DNA from: Flavobacteriaceae bacterium
GTDB taxonomy: Bacteria > Bacteroidota > Bacteroidia > Flavobacteriales > Flavobacteriaceae
DNA: 6,618 nt
Direction of reading: 5' to 3'
Assembly: GCA_015488935.1 (NCBI GenBank)
Contig: WFMU01000184.1
Coordinates: 1-6,618 of the forward strand
A model generated the notes under the pieces. The model had not been told where the DNA came from and made no database searches. It saw only the letters and a list, made by a program, of their open reading frames with translations. Of this stretch, positions 1 through 6,470 are shown one piece after another; positions within the stretch are counted from its first letter, which is position 1; the number at the start of each line of letters is the position of its first letter. The position numbers and the translations under genes were made by a program.

Positions 1-90
1 TAAAACTCTTGACAGTCCTGTGCAGGTTGCTAATTGTGTTGAACTAATTAAATAGTCCATATATAAGTCTTTCAAGTTATTAACAATCAT
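1..90 (-). CDS. Transposase, N-terminal 30 codons only (runs off the left edge)
   Basis: Reading leftwards from an ATG at 90-88, the frame stays open to base 1 and begins MIVNNLKDLYMDYLISSTQL, then ATCTGLSRVL. The pattern LY-x-DYLISS followed by AT-x-TGLS-x-L is what I recall from the start of a widespread DDE transposase family (IS4/IS701-like), whose next residues are usually an SHDKITRFL-like stretch. This is recognition from memory of a short piece, so the exact IS family is uncertain. The catalytic DDE residues lie outside the window, so I cannot tell whether the gene is intact. A TAAATTTG box 13 bases before the ATG could be its promoter. It points away from the kinase gene on its right, which appears truncated by this element. 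In the opposite direction the same bases give only a 17-codon open tail (2-55), best explained as the shadow of this gene. Confidence 0.72.
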   Translation of the reverse strand, partial: MIVNNLKDLYMDYLISSTQLATCTGLSRVL

Positions 91-102
91 ATCTGTTTTT
101 TA

Positions 103-110
103 CAAATTTA
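103..110 (-). promoter_or_regulatory. Candidate -7 box for the transposase
   Basis: The minus strand reads TAAATTTG, an exact match to the Bacteroidota -7 consensus TAnnTTTG. It sits 12 bases before the transposase ATG, so the transcript would have a very short leader. No clear TTG (-33) element is seen at the usual distance. In DNA this AT-rich a match can arise by chance. Confidence 0.35.
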
Positions 111-115
111 AGCAT

Positions 116-123
116 TATTTTTG
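116..123 (+). promoter_or_regulatory. Candidate -7 box reading into the kinase gene
   Basis: TATTTTTG matches the Bacteroidota -7 consensus TAnnTTTG exactly. Transcription would start near 128-130, about 30 bases before the ATG at 160. The upstream region has only a T-run (96-101), not a proper TTG, at the -33 distance. The box lies at or very near the transposon edge, so it could be supplied by the element or formed at the junction. It also contains the alternative TTG start at 121, which argues against that start. Confidence 0.35.
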
Positions 124-159
124 CGTAAGGTCAGTTATTTATTAAAAAGTAGAATTAAA

Positions 160-831
160 ATGCAAAAAGTGTTAAGAGAAAAAGAACACAAAGCATTCTT
201 GCAAGAAATTGAAACAAAAAAAGCCCTAAGCCTTATCGAAGGACAAGAAAATGAACGAAAACGATTATCTAAAGAATTACACGATGGTTTAGGAGGTCAG
301 CTATCTGGAATTAAATCTATGTTGCAAGCAATAACAAATGATAATTTTACAGCAAAGAAAAAAATTATTGATACTCATTTGGCTTCTTCCATTAAAAATT
401 TAAGAAATATTTCGCACGATTTAAGTGCTAATTTCTTACAAAATAAAGATTTTGATGTCTTAATACAACAGTTAATCTCAGATACATTTTACGATTCTAA
501 TATTAAAACAGAAATATCTATTTTTCCAACAGAAAAAATAAATGAATTACCAATACATCACAAATTAAATATTTATCGAATAATACAAGAGTCGATACAA
601 AATATTTTAAAACATGCAAATGCTACGTATGTTTCTATTTCATTATTATTCGATAAAGAAATTAGTATCTTAATACAAGATAATGGTGTTGGTTTTAATA
701 CGGTTAATAAATCTGGCGGAATTGGTTTACAAAATATAAAAGATAGGTTGCAAAGTATCGGTGGAACTTTGTATATTGATAGCCAACTAAAGAAGGGAAC
801 AACCATAAATATCAATATACCAAATTCATGA
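160..831 (+). CDS. HisKA_3-type sensor histidine kinase lacking its sensor region
   Basis: Transmitter half of a two-component kinase, expected to autophosphorylate on histidine and pass the phosphate to the adjacent regulator. Numbering from the ATG at 160 (223 residues): a charged coiled coil (1-30), the HisKA_3 box ENERKRLSKELHDGLGGQL with phosphoacceptor His41, a helical region to about 110, then a HATPase_c domain. The ATPase domain has an N box with E144 and N148 (QESIQNILKHA), G1 DNGVGF (174-179) and G2 GGIGL (186-190). All catalytic motifs are present, so the enzyme could be active. Family members usually have a large N-terminal sensor (TPR or 7TM type) plus a membrane helix. Here there is none, the frame is closed by TAA at 109-111, and a transposase gene lies just upstream. 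I infer truncation by the insertion, leaving a soluble, signal-blind kinase or a decaying remnant. The frame can be extended to TTG at 121 (236 residues). I prefer ATG 160 because it has an A-rich upstream stretch, whereas the TTG falls within a promoter-like box. It overlaps the regulator gene by 4 bases. Confidence 0.88.
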   Translation: MQKVLREKEHKAFLQEIETKKALSLIEGQENERKRLSKELHDGLGGQLSGIKSMLQAITNDNFTAKKKIIDTHLASSIKNLRNISHDLSANFLQNKDFDVLIQQLISDTFYDSNIKTEISIFPTEKINELPIHHKLNIYRIIQESIQNILKHANATYVSISLLFDKEISILIQDNGVGFNTVNKSGGIGLQNIKDRLQSIGGTLYIDSQLKKGTTININIPNS

Positions 832-1433
832 TTAAAAAAATTATTATTATAGACGATCATCAGCTGTTTTTAGATGGTTTAGTCTCTTTATTATCAAAAC
901 AACAGGATATAAAAATAATAAAAGCTACCACAAGTATTAAAGATGCTTTTGAAACAATTAAAAACACAAAACCCGATTTAGTAATTTCAGATATTTCTAT
1001 GCCCGAAATGAGTGGTGTTGAGTTTATTTCTATTTTAAAAGAAAAATATCCAAATATTAAAATAATGGTGCTAAGTATGTTTGCAAATTTGCAATCGTAT
1101 AAAAATATAGATGCTTACCTTTTAAAAGAAACAAGCGAAGAGGAATTAATTTTTGCCATAAATGAAGTTGTAGAAAATAATAATAAGTATTTAAAAATTG
1201 CCGAAAACAAGAACGAAAATATTAATTTATACGATAGTAAAGTTTTACTTACCGAACGTGAAAAAGAAATTATACGGTTAATTATTGAAGAAAAAAACAC
1301 CAATGAAATTGCAAAAGAATTATTTATTAGTACACATACCGTAATGACACATCGTAAAAATATCTTTTTTAAATTAGAAGTTGCAAATATTGCAGGTTTA
1401 ACTAAAAAAGCTTTTCAGTTAGGACTAATTTAA
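828..1433 (+). CDS. NarL/LuxR-family response regulator
   Basis: Cytoplasmic DNA-binding response regulator of 201 residues, the partner of the preceding kinase; its ATG overlaps the kinase TGA (ATGA), so translation is probably coupled. The receiver domain (about 3-115) keeps the acidic pair D9/D10, phosphoacceptor D55 in SDISMPEMSG, the switch serine S83 and the conserved lysine K100 in YLLKE. The C-terminal LuxR-type helix-turn-helix (141-201) begins LTEREKEIIRL and contains TNEIAKELFISTHTVMTHRK, the usual recognition-helix arrangement. One oddity is that the stretch between S83 and K100 is about five residues shorter than in NarL. This shortens the loop and alpha-4 region of the face that usually mediates dimerisation. 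Phosphorylation should activate DNA binding, but the target genes cannot be read from this window. The gene ends at a hairpin shared with convergent holB. Confidence 0.95.
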   Translation: MIKKIIIIDDHQLFLDGLVSLLSKQQDIKIIKATTSIKDAFETIKNTKPDLVISDISMPEMSGVEFISILKEKYPNIKIMVLSMFANLQSYKNIDAYLLKETSEEELIFAINEVVENNNKYLKIAENKNENINLYDSKVLLTEREKEIIRLIIEEKNTNEIAKELFISTHTVMTHRKNIFFKLEVANIAGLTKKAFQLGLI

Positions 1434-1454
1434 TCTAAACATGTACTTTAGATT
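1432..1454. terminator. Bidirectional hairpin between convergent genes
   Basis: AATCTAAA (1432-1439) and TTTAGATT (1447-1454) form a perfect 8-base-pair stem with a 7-base loop. The left arm begins within the regulator's TAA stop (1431-1433), and the right arm contains the holB stop (1448-1450). On the plus strand a T-rich tract (TTTCTTTAG) partly overlaps and follows it. The stem is AT-rich and therefore weak, but its place between two converging genes fits a shared terminator. Confidence 0.5.
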
Positions 1455-2602
1455 TCTTTAGTATGTAGTAATCTGGTTAATTTAATTGAGCTATCTAGTA
1501 AAATTATTTTTGCATTTCCATTTCGTTCTATATGGTAAATAGCATCATTTAAAATTTTATTAATTGCTACAATATTTTTACCATGAATAAAAGGAGCAAA
1601 GTTTTTTAAGTCAAATTTTGAAGTTTTAGTTTCTAAATAAACCAATTTGTTTGCCTTATAATTTAACAATAATGCTTGTCTAAAAAAATGCAAACAATAT
1701 TGTAAAAATTGTTTTTGGGTTTCTCTACCAGTTTTAGCAATTTCGTTACTCCAATTAATTAACTCTTCAATTACTGCCGCATTACCACGTGCTTTAAATG
1801 CTGCTCTAATCCAAATGATAAACCAAGTTTCAAATATATTTTCTTTAGAATCGTGTTTTACTAAATGTAATGCTTTATTCCAACTACCATTTGCCTGATG
1901 TGCAATTTTAACAGCTAGTTTTTGTTCAATATTTTTACGTTCAATAAGTGTTTTTGTAATATTTTCTTCACTTATTTTTGGAAAATAGAGTATTTGACAT
2001 CGCGATAAGATGGTTTTAATTATTTGCTCCTCCTCTTCGGCAATTAATAATAATACTGTTTTTTCTGGCGGTTCTTCTATTAATTTTAATAATTTATTTG
2101 CAGCAGTACTATTCATTTTTTCTGCCATCCAAATAATTAATATTTTATAACCACCTTCAAAAGATTTAAGGCTTAATTTTTTAGTTATTTCAAGTGCTTC
2201 ATCTTTACCAATAATTCCTTGTTTTTTTTCAGCACCTAAAAATTGCAACCAATCAAATAGATTTGCGTACGGGTTTTGTGTGATAAATTCGCGCCATTCT
2301 TTTAAAAATAAGTTGCTTACAGGATTTTTCTTTATTTTATCTGTTGTGGTTACAGGAAAAGTAAAGTGTAAATCTGGATGTGATAATTTATTGCATTTTA
2401 AATTACAAGCTTCATTAGTACCAATATTTTCGGCATTGGTATTCTGACATAAAATGTATTGTGCATAAGCAATTGCCGTTGCAAGTGTTCCAGTTCCTTC
2501 GTTACCAACAAATAATTGTGCATGTGGAATTCTACCTTGCTCCGCAGTCTTCGTTAAATGTGCCTTGATGTTTTCTAATCCAATAATATCTTTAAAAAGC
2601 AT
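1448..2602 (-). CDS. holB: DNA polymerase III subunit delta'
   Basis: Clamp-loader subunit that, with delta and the tau/gamma ATPases, opens the sliding clamp and loads it on DNA during replication. The 384 residues begin MLFKDIIGLENIKAHL and RIPHAQLFVG, the usual AAA+ start of this family. The Walker A region reads GNEGTGTLATA (33-43), with Thr in place of the catalytic Lys. The Walker B region is ILIIWMAEKM (154-163), lacking the usual acidic pair. Both changes fit delta', which does not need to hydrolyse ATP. The motif NKLLKLIEEPP (169-179) and the SRC motif (200-202), which supplies the arginine finger to the neighbouring subunit, are kept. The zinc module looks incomplete: C52, C66 and C70 are present, but the regular CxxCxxC spacing is lost. 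The C-terminal third (about 225-384) is helical and less conserved. It lies 48 bases after the DksA-like gene, possibly with its own promoter, and converges on the regulator gene. Confidence 0.93.
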   Translation of the reverse strand: MLFKDIIGLENIKAHLTKTAEQGRIPHAQLFVGNEGTGTLATAIAYAQYILCQNTNAENIGTNEACNLKCNKLSHPDLHFTFPVTTTDKIKKNPVSNLFLKEWREFITQNPYANLFDWLQFLGAEKKQGIIGKDEALEITKKLSLKSFEGGYKILIIWMAEKMNSTAANKLLKLIEEPPEKTVLLLIAEEEEQIIKTILSRCQILYFPKISEENITKTLIERKNIEQKLAVKIAHQANGSWNKALHLVKHDSKENIFETWFIIWIRAAFKARGNAAVIEELINWSNEIAKTGRETQKQFLQYCLHFFRQALLLNYKANKLVYLETKTSKFDLKNFAPFIHGKNIVAINKILNDAIYHIERNGNAKIILLDSSIKLTRLLHTKEI

Positions 2603-2606
2603 AAAG

Positions 2607-2614
2607 CAAAAGTA
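2607..2614 (-). promoter_or_regulatory. Candidate -7 box for holB, implying a near-leaderless transcript
   Basis: The minus strand reads TACTTTTG, an exact TAnnTTTG match, only four bases before the holB ATG (2602-2600). Transcription would begin at or within a few bases of the start codon. Only a GTTT, not a full TTG, lies at the expected -33 distance. The gene could also be reached by read-through from ileS. Confidence 0.45.
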
Positions 2615-2632
2615 ACAATTTTAAATGGAGTT

Positions 2633-2650
2633 TTTAAACGCTTGTTTAAA
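2633..2650. repeat. Short inverted repeat directly after the DksA-like stop codon
   Basis: TTTAAAC (2633-2639) and GTTTAAA (2644-2650) form a perfect 7-base-pair stem around a 4-base loop, abutting the TAG stop (2653-2651, minus strand). No T-run follows on the minus strand, so it is a weak terminator candidate at best. It may instead protect the 3' end of the message or be chance. Confidence 0.3.
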
Positions 2651-3040
2651 CTAATCTACTTGATTTTTTTTAGCTTCGATACTAAGTGTTGCATGTGGTA
2701 CTAATTTTAATCGTTGTTTTTGAATAAGTTTACCAGTAACACGGCAAATACCATAAGTTTTATTTTCAATTCGGATTAATGCATTTTTAAGGTCTCTAAT
2801 AAAGCGTTCTTGTCTAATTGCCAATTTAATATTTGCTTCTTTAGACATGGTTTCGGAGCCAGACTCAAAAGGTTTAAATGTTGGTGAAGTGTCTTCTGTA
2901 CCATTATTACTATCGTTTTTATAAGCACTTTCTAGTAAAGCCAAATTTTCTTCTGCCTTCTTAATTTTGTCTAAAATTATTACTTTAAATTCTTCTAAAT
3001 CCTTATCGGAATATCTTTCTACTTGATCCATCATTTTCAT
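2651..3040 (-). CDS. DksA/TraR-family regulator without the zinc-binding cysteines
   Basis: Likely RNA polymerase secondary-channel binding protein of 129 residues. The N-terminal half (about 12-93) is helical and charged, as in the DksA coiled coil. The C-terminal globular motif is YGICRVTGKLI, then RLKLVPHATLSIEAK. Aligned by spacing, the four zinc cysteines of DksA (C-x2-C-x17-C-x2-C) correspond to C99, T102, S120 and A123, so only one cysteine remains and zinc binding is not expected. The DxxDxA motif of the coiled-coil tip, needed for E. coli DksA activity, is not conserved either: the region reads KPFESGSETMSKEA (56-69). From memory, related Bacteroidota proteins share this cysteine-poor form, so it is probably a lineage type rather than a damaged gene. 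ATG at 3040 overlaps the ileS TGA (ATGA), suggesting coupled translation; M3 and M4 are alternative starts. Whether it responds to ppGpp cannot be judged here. Confidence 0.9.
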   Translation of the reverse strand: MKMMDQVERYSDKDLEEFKVIILDKIKKAEENLALLESAYKNDSNNGTEDTSPTFKPFESGSETMSKEANIKLAIRQERFIRDLKNALIRIENKTYGICRVTGKLIQKQRLKLVPHATLSIEAKKNQVD

Positions 3041-6000
3041 GGGGTTTTTTCAATTAATATTTTGGTGTTTATAGCATCAAACACAACTTCTATACCATTT
3101 TTTACTTCCTCTTTAATTATTAAATTGTCAGTTAAGGTTTCTGTTTTTATATAGATTTCATTTTCCTTAATTGCCTCTTCTAATATTGCATCGCTTTGTA
3201 CAAATAAAGTGATTTTATCGATAATATCAAAATCAGATTCTTTTCTTAGATTTTGAATGCGGTTTACCAATTCTCTTGCAATTCCTTCTTTACGTAAATT
3301 CGCATCAATATTAATGTCTAAAGCAACGGTTAAACCATCTTGATTGGCAACCAACCAACCTTCAATATCTTTAGACGTAATCTCAACTTCTGAGAGTGTT
3401 AAAGGTACAAAGTTTCCATTTATTTTGATATTTATAGTGCCGTTTTTTTCTATTTCAGAAATTTCTTTTGTAGTAAATTTGGCTACTTCTTGTCCTACAA
3501 ATCGCATCTCTTTTCCAAATCTTGGTCCTAATACTCTAAAATTTGGTTTGATACTTTTCACTAATATATCTGAGGCATCGTCTAATAATTCTATTTCTTT
3601 TACATTAACTTCTGCAAGAATTAAATGCTGAATTGCCAAGATGTCTTCACGTTCTTTGTCGTCTAAAACAGGAATCATTACACGTTGTAACGGTTGTCTT
3701 ACTTTAATAGATTCTTTTTTACGAAGCGATAATACCATGGAAGATATTTTTTGTGCTTTTTGCATTTTTCTTTCCAAATCTTTATCTACCAAATTAGCAT
3801 GGTACTTCGGAAAATCTGCTAAATGAACAGATGCTGCATTTTCTATTCCTGTATTTTCAATTAAATCTTTGTACAATCTATCCATAAAAAATGGCGCAAC
3901 TGGTGCTGCTAATTTAGCAACTGTAAGCATACAGGTGTATAATGTTTGGTATGCCGAAATTTTATCTTGTTCGTAAGAGCCTTTCCAAAAACGTCTTCTA
4001 CTTAATCTAACGTACCAATTGCTTAAATATTCTGTAACAAAATTCTGAATTGTTCTTGTTGCTTTTGTTGGTTCGTAATCGTTGTAATACTCTGTTACAT
4101 TTTTAACTAATGTATTTAATTCGGATAAAATCCAACGATCAATTTCGGGTCTTTCGTTACTAGCAATATCGGTTTCGGAATAATTAAAATTATCAATATT
4201 TGCATATAGCGAAAAGAACGAATAGGTATTGTAAAGTGTTCCAAAGAATTTGCGTTTTACTTCGTCAATTCCTGCTACGTCAAATTTTAGATTGTCCCAA
4301 GGATTTGCATTAGAAATCATGTACCAGCGTATGGCATCAATTCCATATTTTTCCATGGCTTCAAATGGCTCAACACCATTTCCTAAACGTTTGGACATTT
4401 TTTTGCCATGTTTGTCTAAAACCAAGCCATTTGAAACCACATTTTTATAGGCAACAGAATCAAAAACCATTGTTCCAATAGCGTGTTGTGTATAAAACCA
4501 GCCACGTGTTTGGTCAACACCTTCGGCAATAAAATCTGCTGGAAATGCAGTTCTATTATCAATTAATTCTTTGTTTTCAAATGGATAATGGTATTGTGCA
4601 TACGGCATCGAACCAGAATCAAACCAAACATCAATAAGGTCTGCTTCTCGTTTCATTTTTTTGCCAGATTTAGAAACTAATACGATTTGGTCAACAATAC
4701 TTTTGTGTAAATCTACTTTATTGTAGTTGTCCTCACTCATATTACCAACTTCAAAATTGGCAAAAATGTCTTCATTCATTAAACCTGCAGAAACAGCTTT
4801 ATTCATTTCTTCTTTTAGTTCTTCAATAGAGCCAATGATAATTTCTTCAGAGCCATCTTCGGTACGCCATATTGGTAAGGGAATTCCCCAAAAGCGAGAG
4901 CGTGATAAATTCCAATCGTTTGCATTTTTTAACCAGTTTCCAAAACGACCTGTTCCTGTAGATTTTGGTTTCCAGTTTATGGTTTCGTTTAGTTCAAACA
5001 TTCTATCTCTATTTTTGGTTACTTTTACAAACCAACTATCTAATGGATAGTATAAAACAGGTTTATCGGTACGCCAACAATGTGGATAACTATGTTTGTA
5101 TTTTTCTACATGAAAGGCTTTGTTTTCTTCTTTTAATTTAATGGCTATTTCTACATCTACTGAACGTTCTGGTGCTTTGCCATTATCGTAATATTCATTT
5201 TTCACATATTTTCCTGCAAATTCACCAAGCTCTTTACGGAATCGTCCTTGTAAGTCAACTAGAGGTACAGGGTTTTCATTTTCATCTAATACCAACATTG
5301 GCGGAACTTCTGGTTTTGCATTTTTTGCAACCATTGCATCATCTTGTCCAAATGTTGGTGCGGTATGTACTATACCAGTACCATCTTCGGTAGTTACAAA
5401 ATCACCAGCAATTACTCGAAATGCATTTTCGGGATTTTGATATGGCAATGCATAGGGCAATAGTTGTTCGTATTTTACGCCAACTAAATCTGCTCCTTTA
5501 CAGGTATCTGCAATATAGAATGGGATTTTTTTGTCTCCAGCATGGTATGTAGCAAGTTCGTTTTTATTTTCAACTTGCTTGTATTTTTTACCAAATTGTT
5601 TTCCTACTAATGCTTTTGCTAATATTAAATTTACTGCTTTAAATGTATATTGATTAAAGGTTTTTACCAATACATAATCAATTTTATTTCCAACAGTAAG
5701 TGCGGTATTACTTGGTAAAGTCCACGGTGTGGTTGTCCATGCCAGAAAATGGATATCGCCATCTACATTACCAAAAGAATTGGTAAAGGTTTCTTTTTTT
5801 GCAAGGAATTGTGCTACAACCGTAGTATCGGTAACATCTTGGTAACAACCAGGTTGGTTAATTTCGTGTGAACTTAATCCAGTTCCTGCTTTTGGTGAAT
5901 ATGGCTGAATGGTATATCCTTTATATAGTAAATCTTTGGTGTATAGTTGTTTTAAAAGCCACCAAACCGTTTCCATATATTTTGGTTTATAGGTAATATA

Positions 6001-6447
6001 TGGGTCGTTCATATCTACCCAATGTCCCATTTTTTTGGTTAACTTTTCCCAAATATCGGTATATCTTAAAACGGCTTTTTTACATGCTTCGTTATAGGCT
6101 TCTACAGATATTTTTGTACCAATATCTTCTTTGGTTATTCCCAATTCTTTTTCTACACCTAATTCAATTGGTAAACCGTGTGTATCCCAACCAGCTTTAC
6201 GTTTTACTTGAAAGCCTTGCATGGTTTTATAACGACAAAAAACATCTTTTATCGTTCTTCCCATTACGTGATGAATTCCTGGTAATCCGTTTGCCGAAGG
6301 TGGTCCTTCATTAAAAATAAACGGTTTATTTTTATCTCGCGAATCAATACTCTTTTGGAAGATATTATTTTCTTCCCAAAACGCTAAAATTTCATCTGCT
6401 ACGTTGGTAAGATTTAAACCTTTGTATGTCTTAAATTTACTACTCAT
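3037..6447 (-). CDS. ileS: Isoleucyl-tRNA synthetase, type 2, with swapped HIGH motif
   Basis: Charges tRNA-Ile with isoleucine using ATP; a cytoplasmic class I enzyme essential for translation. At 1136 residues it is longer than the roughly 940-residue type 1 bacterial enzymes and fits the type 2 (eukaryote-like) group. Visible landmarks are the first catalytic half with GPPSANGLPGIHHVMG (48-63), and the editing domain with WTTTPWTLPSN (237-247) and VHTAPTFGQDD, where H361 and D370 match the E. coli editing residues. These are followed by SRSRFWGIPLPIW, DVWFDSG (606-612) and KMSKR (683-687, with Arg in the last position). An anticodon-binding helical domain occupies about 770-900, and the C-terminal extension has no CxxC zinc motif. 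The HIGH signature is G57-I58-H59-H60, with His and Gly exchanged. Start chosen at the ATG giving MSSKFKTYKGLNL, the usual beginning of Bacteroidota relatives. It is the first gene of a unit with the DksA-like regulator (4-base overlap). No T-box-like leader is seen. Confidence 0.98.
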   Translation of the reverse strand: MSSKFKTYKGLNLTNVADEILAFWEENNIFQKSIDSRDKNKPFIFNEGPPSANGLPGIHHVMGRTIKDVFCRYKTMQGFQVKRKAGWDTHGLPIELGVEKELGITKEDIGTKISVEAYNEACKKAVLRYTDIWEKLTKKMGHWVDMNDPYITYKPKYMETVWWLLKQLYTKDLLYKGYTIQPYSPKAGTGLSSHEINQPGCYQDVTDTTVVAQFLAKKETFTNSFGNVDGDIHFLAWTTTPWTLPSNTALTVGNKIDYVLVKTFNQYTFKAVNLILAKALVGKQFGKKYKQVENKNELATYHAGDKKIPFYIADTCKGADLVGVKYEQLLPYALPYQNPENAFRVIAGDFVTTEDGTGIVHTAPTFGQDDAMVAKNAKPEVPPMLVLDENENPVPLVDLQGRFRKELGEFAGKYVKNEYYDNGKAPERSVDVEIAIKLKEENKAFHVEKYKHSYPHCWRTDKPVLYYPLDSWFVKVTKNRDRMFELNETINWKPKSTGTGRFGNWLKNANDWNLSRSRFWGIPLPIWRTEDGSEEIIIGSIEELKEEMNKAVSAGLMNEDIFANFEVGNMSEDNYNKVDLHKSIVDQIVLVSKSGKKMKREADLIDVWFDSGSMPYAQYHYPFENKELIDNRTAFPADFIAEGVDQTRGWFYTQHAIGTMVFDSVAYKNVVSNGLVLDKHGKKMSKRLGNGVEPFEAMEKYGIDAIRWYMISNANPWDNLKFDVAGIDEVKRKFFGTLYNTYSFFSLYANIDNFNYSETDIASNERPEIDRWILSELNTLVKNVTEYYNDYEPTKATRTIQNFVTEYLSNWYVRLSRRRFWKGSYEQDKISAYQTLYTCMLTVAKLAAPVAPFFMDRLYKDLIENTGIENAASVHLADFPKYHANLVDKDLERKMQKAQKISSMVLSLRKKESIKVRQPLQRVMIPVLDDKEREDILAIQHLILAEVNVKEIELLDDASDILVKSIKPNFRVLGPRFGKEMRFVGQEVAKFTTKEISEIEKNGTINIKINGNFVPLTLSEVEITSKDIEGWLVANQDGLTVALDINIDANLRKEGIARELVNRIQNLRKESDFDIIDKITLFVQSDAILEEAIKENEIYIKTETLTDNLIIKEEVKNGIEVVFDAINTKILIEKTP

Positions 6448-6470
6448 TTTATAAAAAATATTTCAATTGG

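Larger units (their letters stand above)
1..130. mobile_element. End of an insertion sequence; exact boundary unresolved
   Basis: The transposase start at 90 implies that the terminal inverted repeat and element boundary lie just to its right, somewhere between about 91 and 140. The other end is outside the window, so neither the inverted repeat nor the target duplication can be matched. The kinase-like protein sequence becomes convincing only from about 136 (YLLKSRIKMQ), which places the junction near 120-135. The end coordinate given is an estimate. Confidence 0.45.

Noticed and set aside
2..55. Rightward open tail of 17 codons ending in TAG, as the end of an upstream gene
   Set aside because: The same bases read leftwards give a recognisable transposase start, which explains the slightly higher GC content and codon-like pattern better.
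84..128. Hydrophobic stretch in another plus-strand frame (QSYLFFTNLSIIFA) as a frameshifted kinase membrane helix
   Set aside because: It is very short, lies between the transposase start and the likely element edge, and AT-rich DNA gives such hydrophobic runs by chance.
121..159. TTG start at 121 adding 13 residues to the kinase
   Set aside because: The TTG is the end of a TATTTTTG promoter-like box, has no ribosome binding signal before it, and lies at the transposon flank. The ATG at 160 has an A-rich upstream stretch and starts just before the coiled coil.
573..1303. Minus-strand open frames opposite the kinase and regulator
   Set aside because: They are low-complexity shadows of confirmed genes with no recognisable content.
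2474..2506. Loss of the Walker A lysine in holB as a sign of a pseudogene
   Set aside because: The delta' subunit commonly has a non-functional P-loop, and the SRC motif and full length are kept.
3344..5393. Several plus-strand open frames of 60-107 codons opposite ileS
   Set aside because: They lie antisense to a complete, well-recognised synthetase, have no family motifs or start signals, and are codon-usage shadows.
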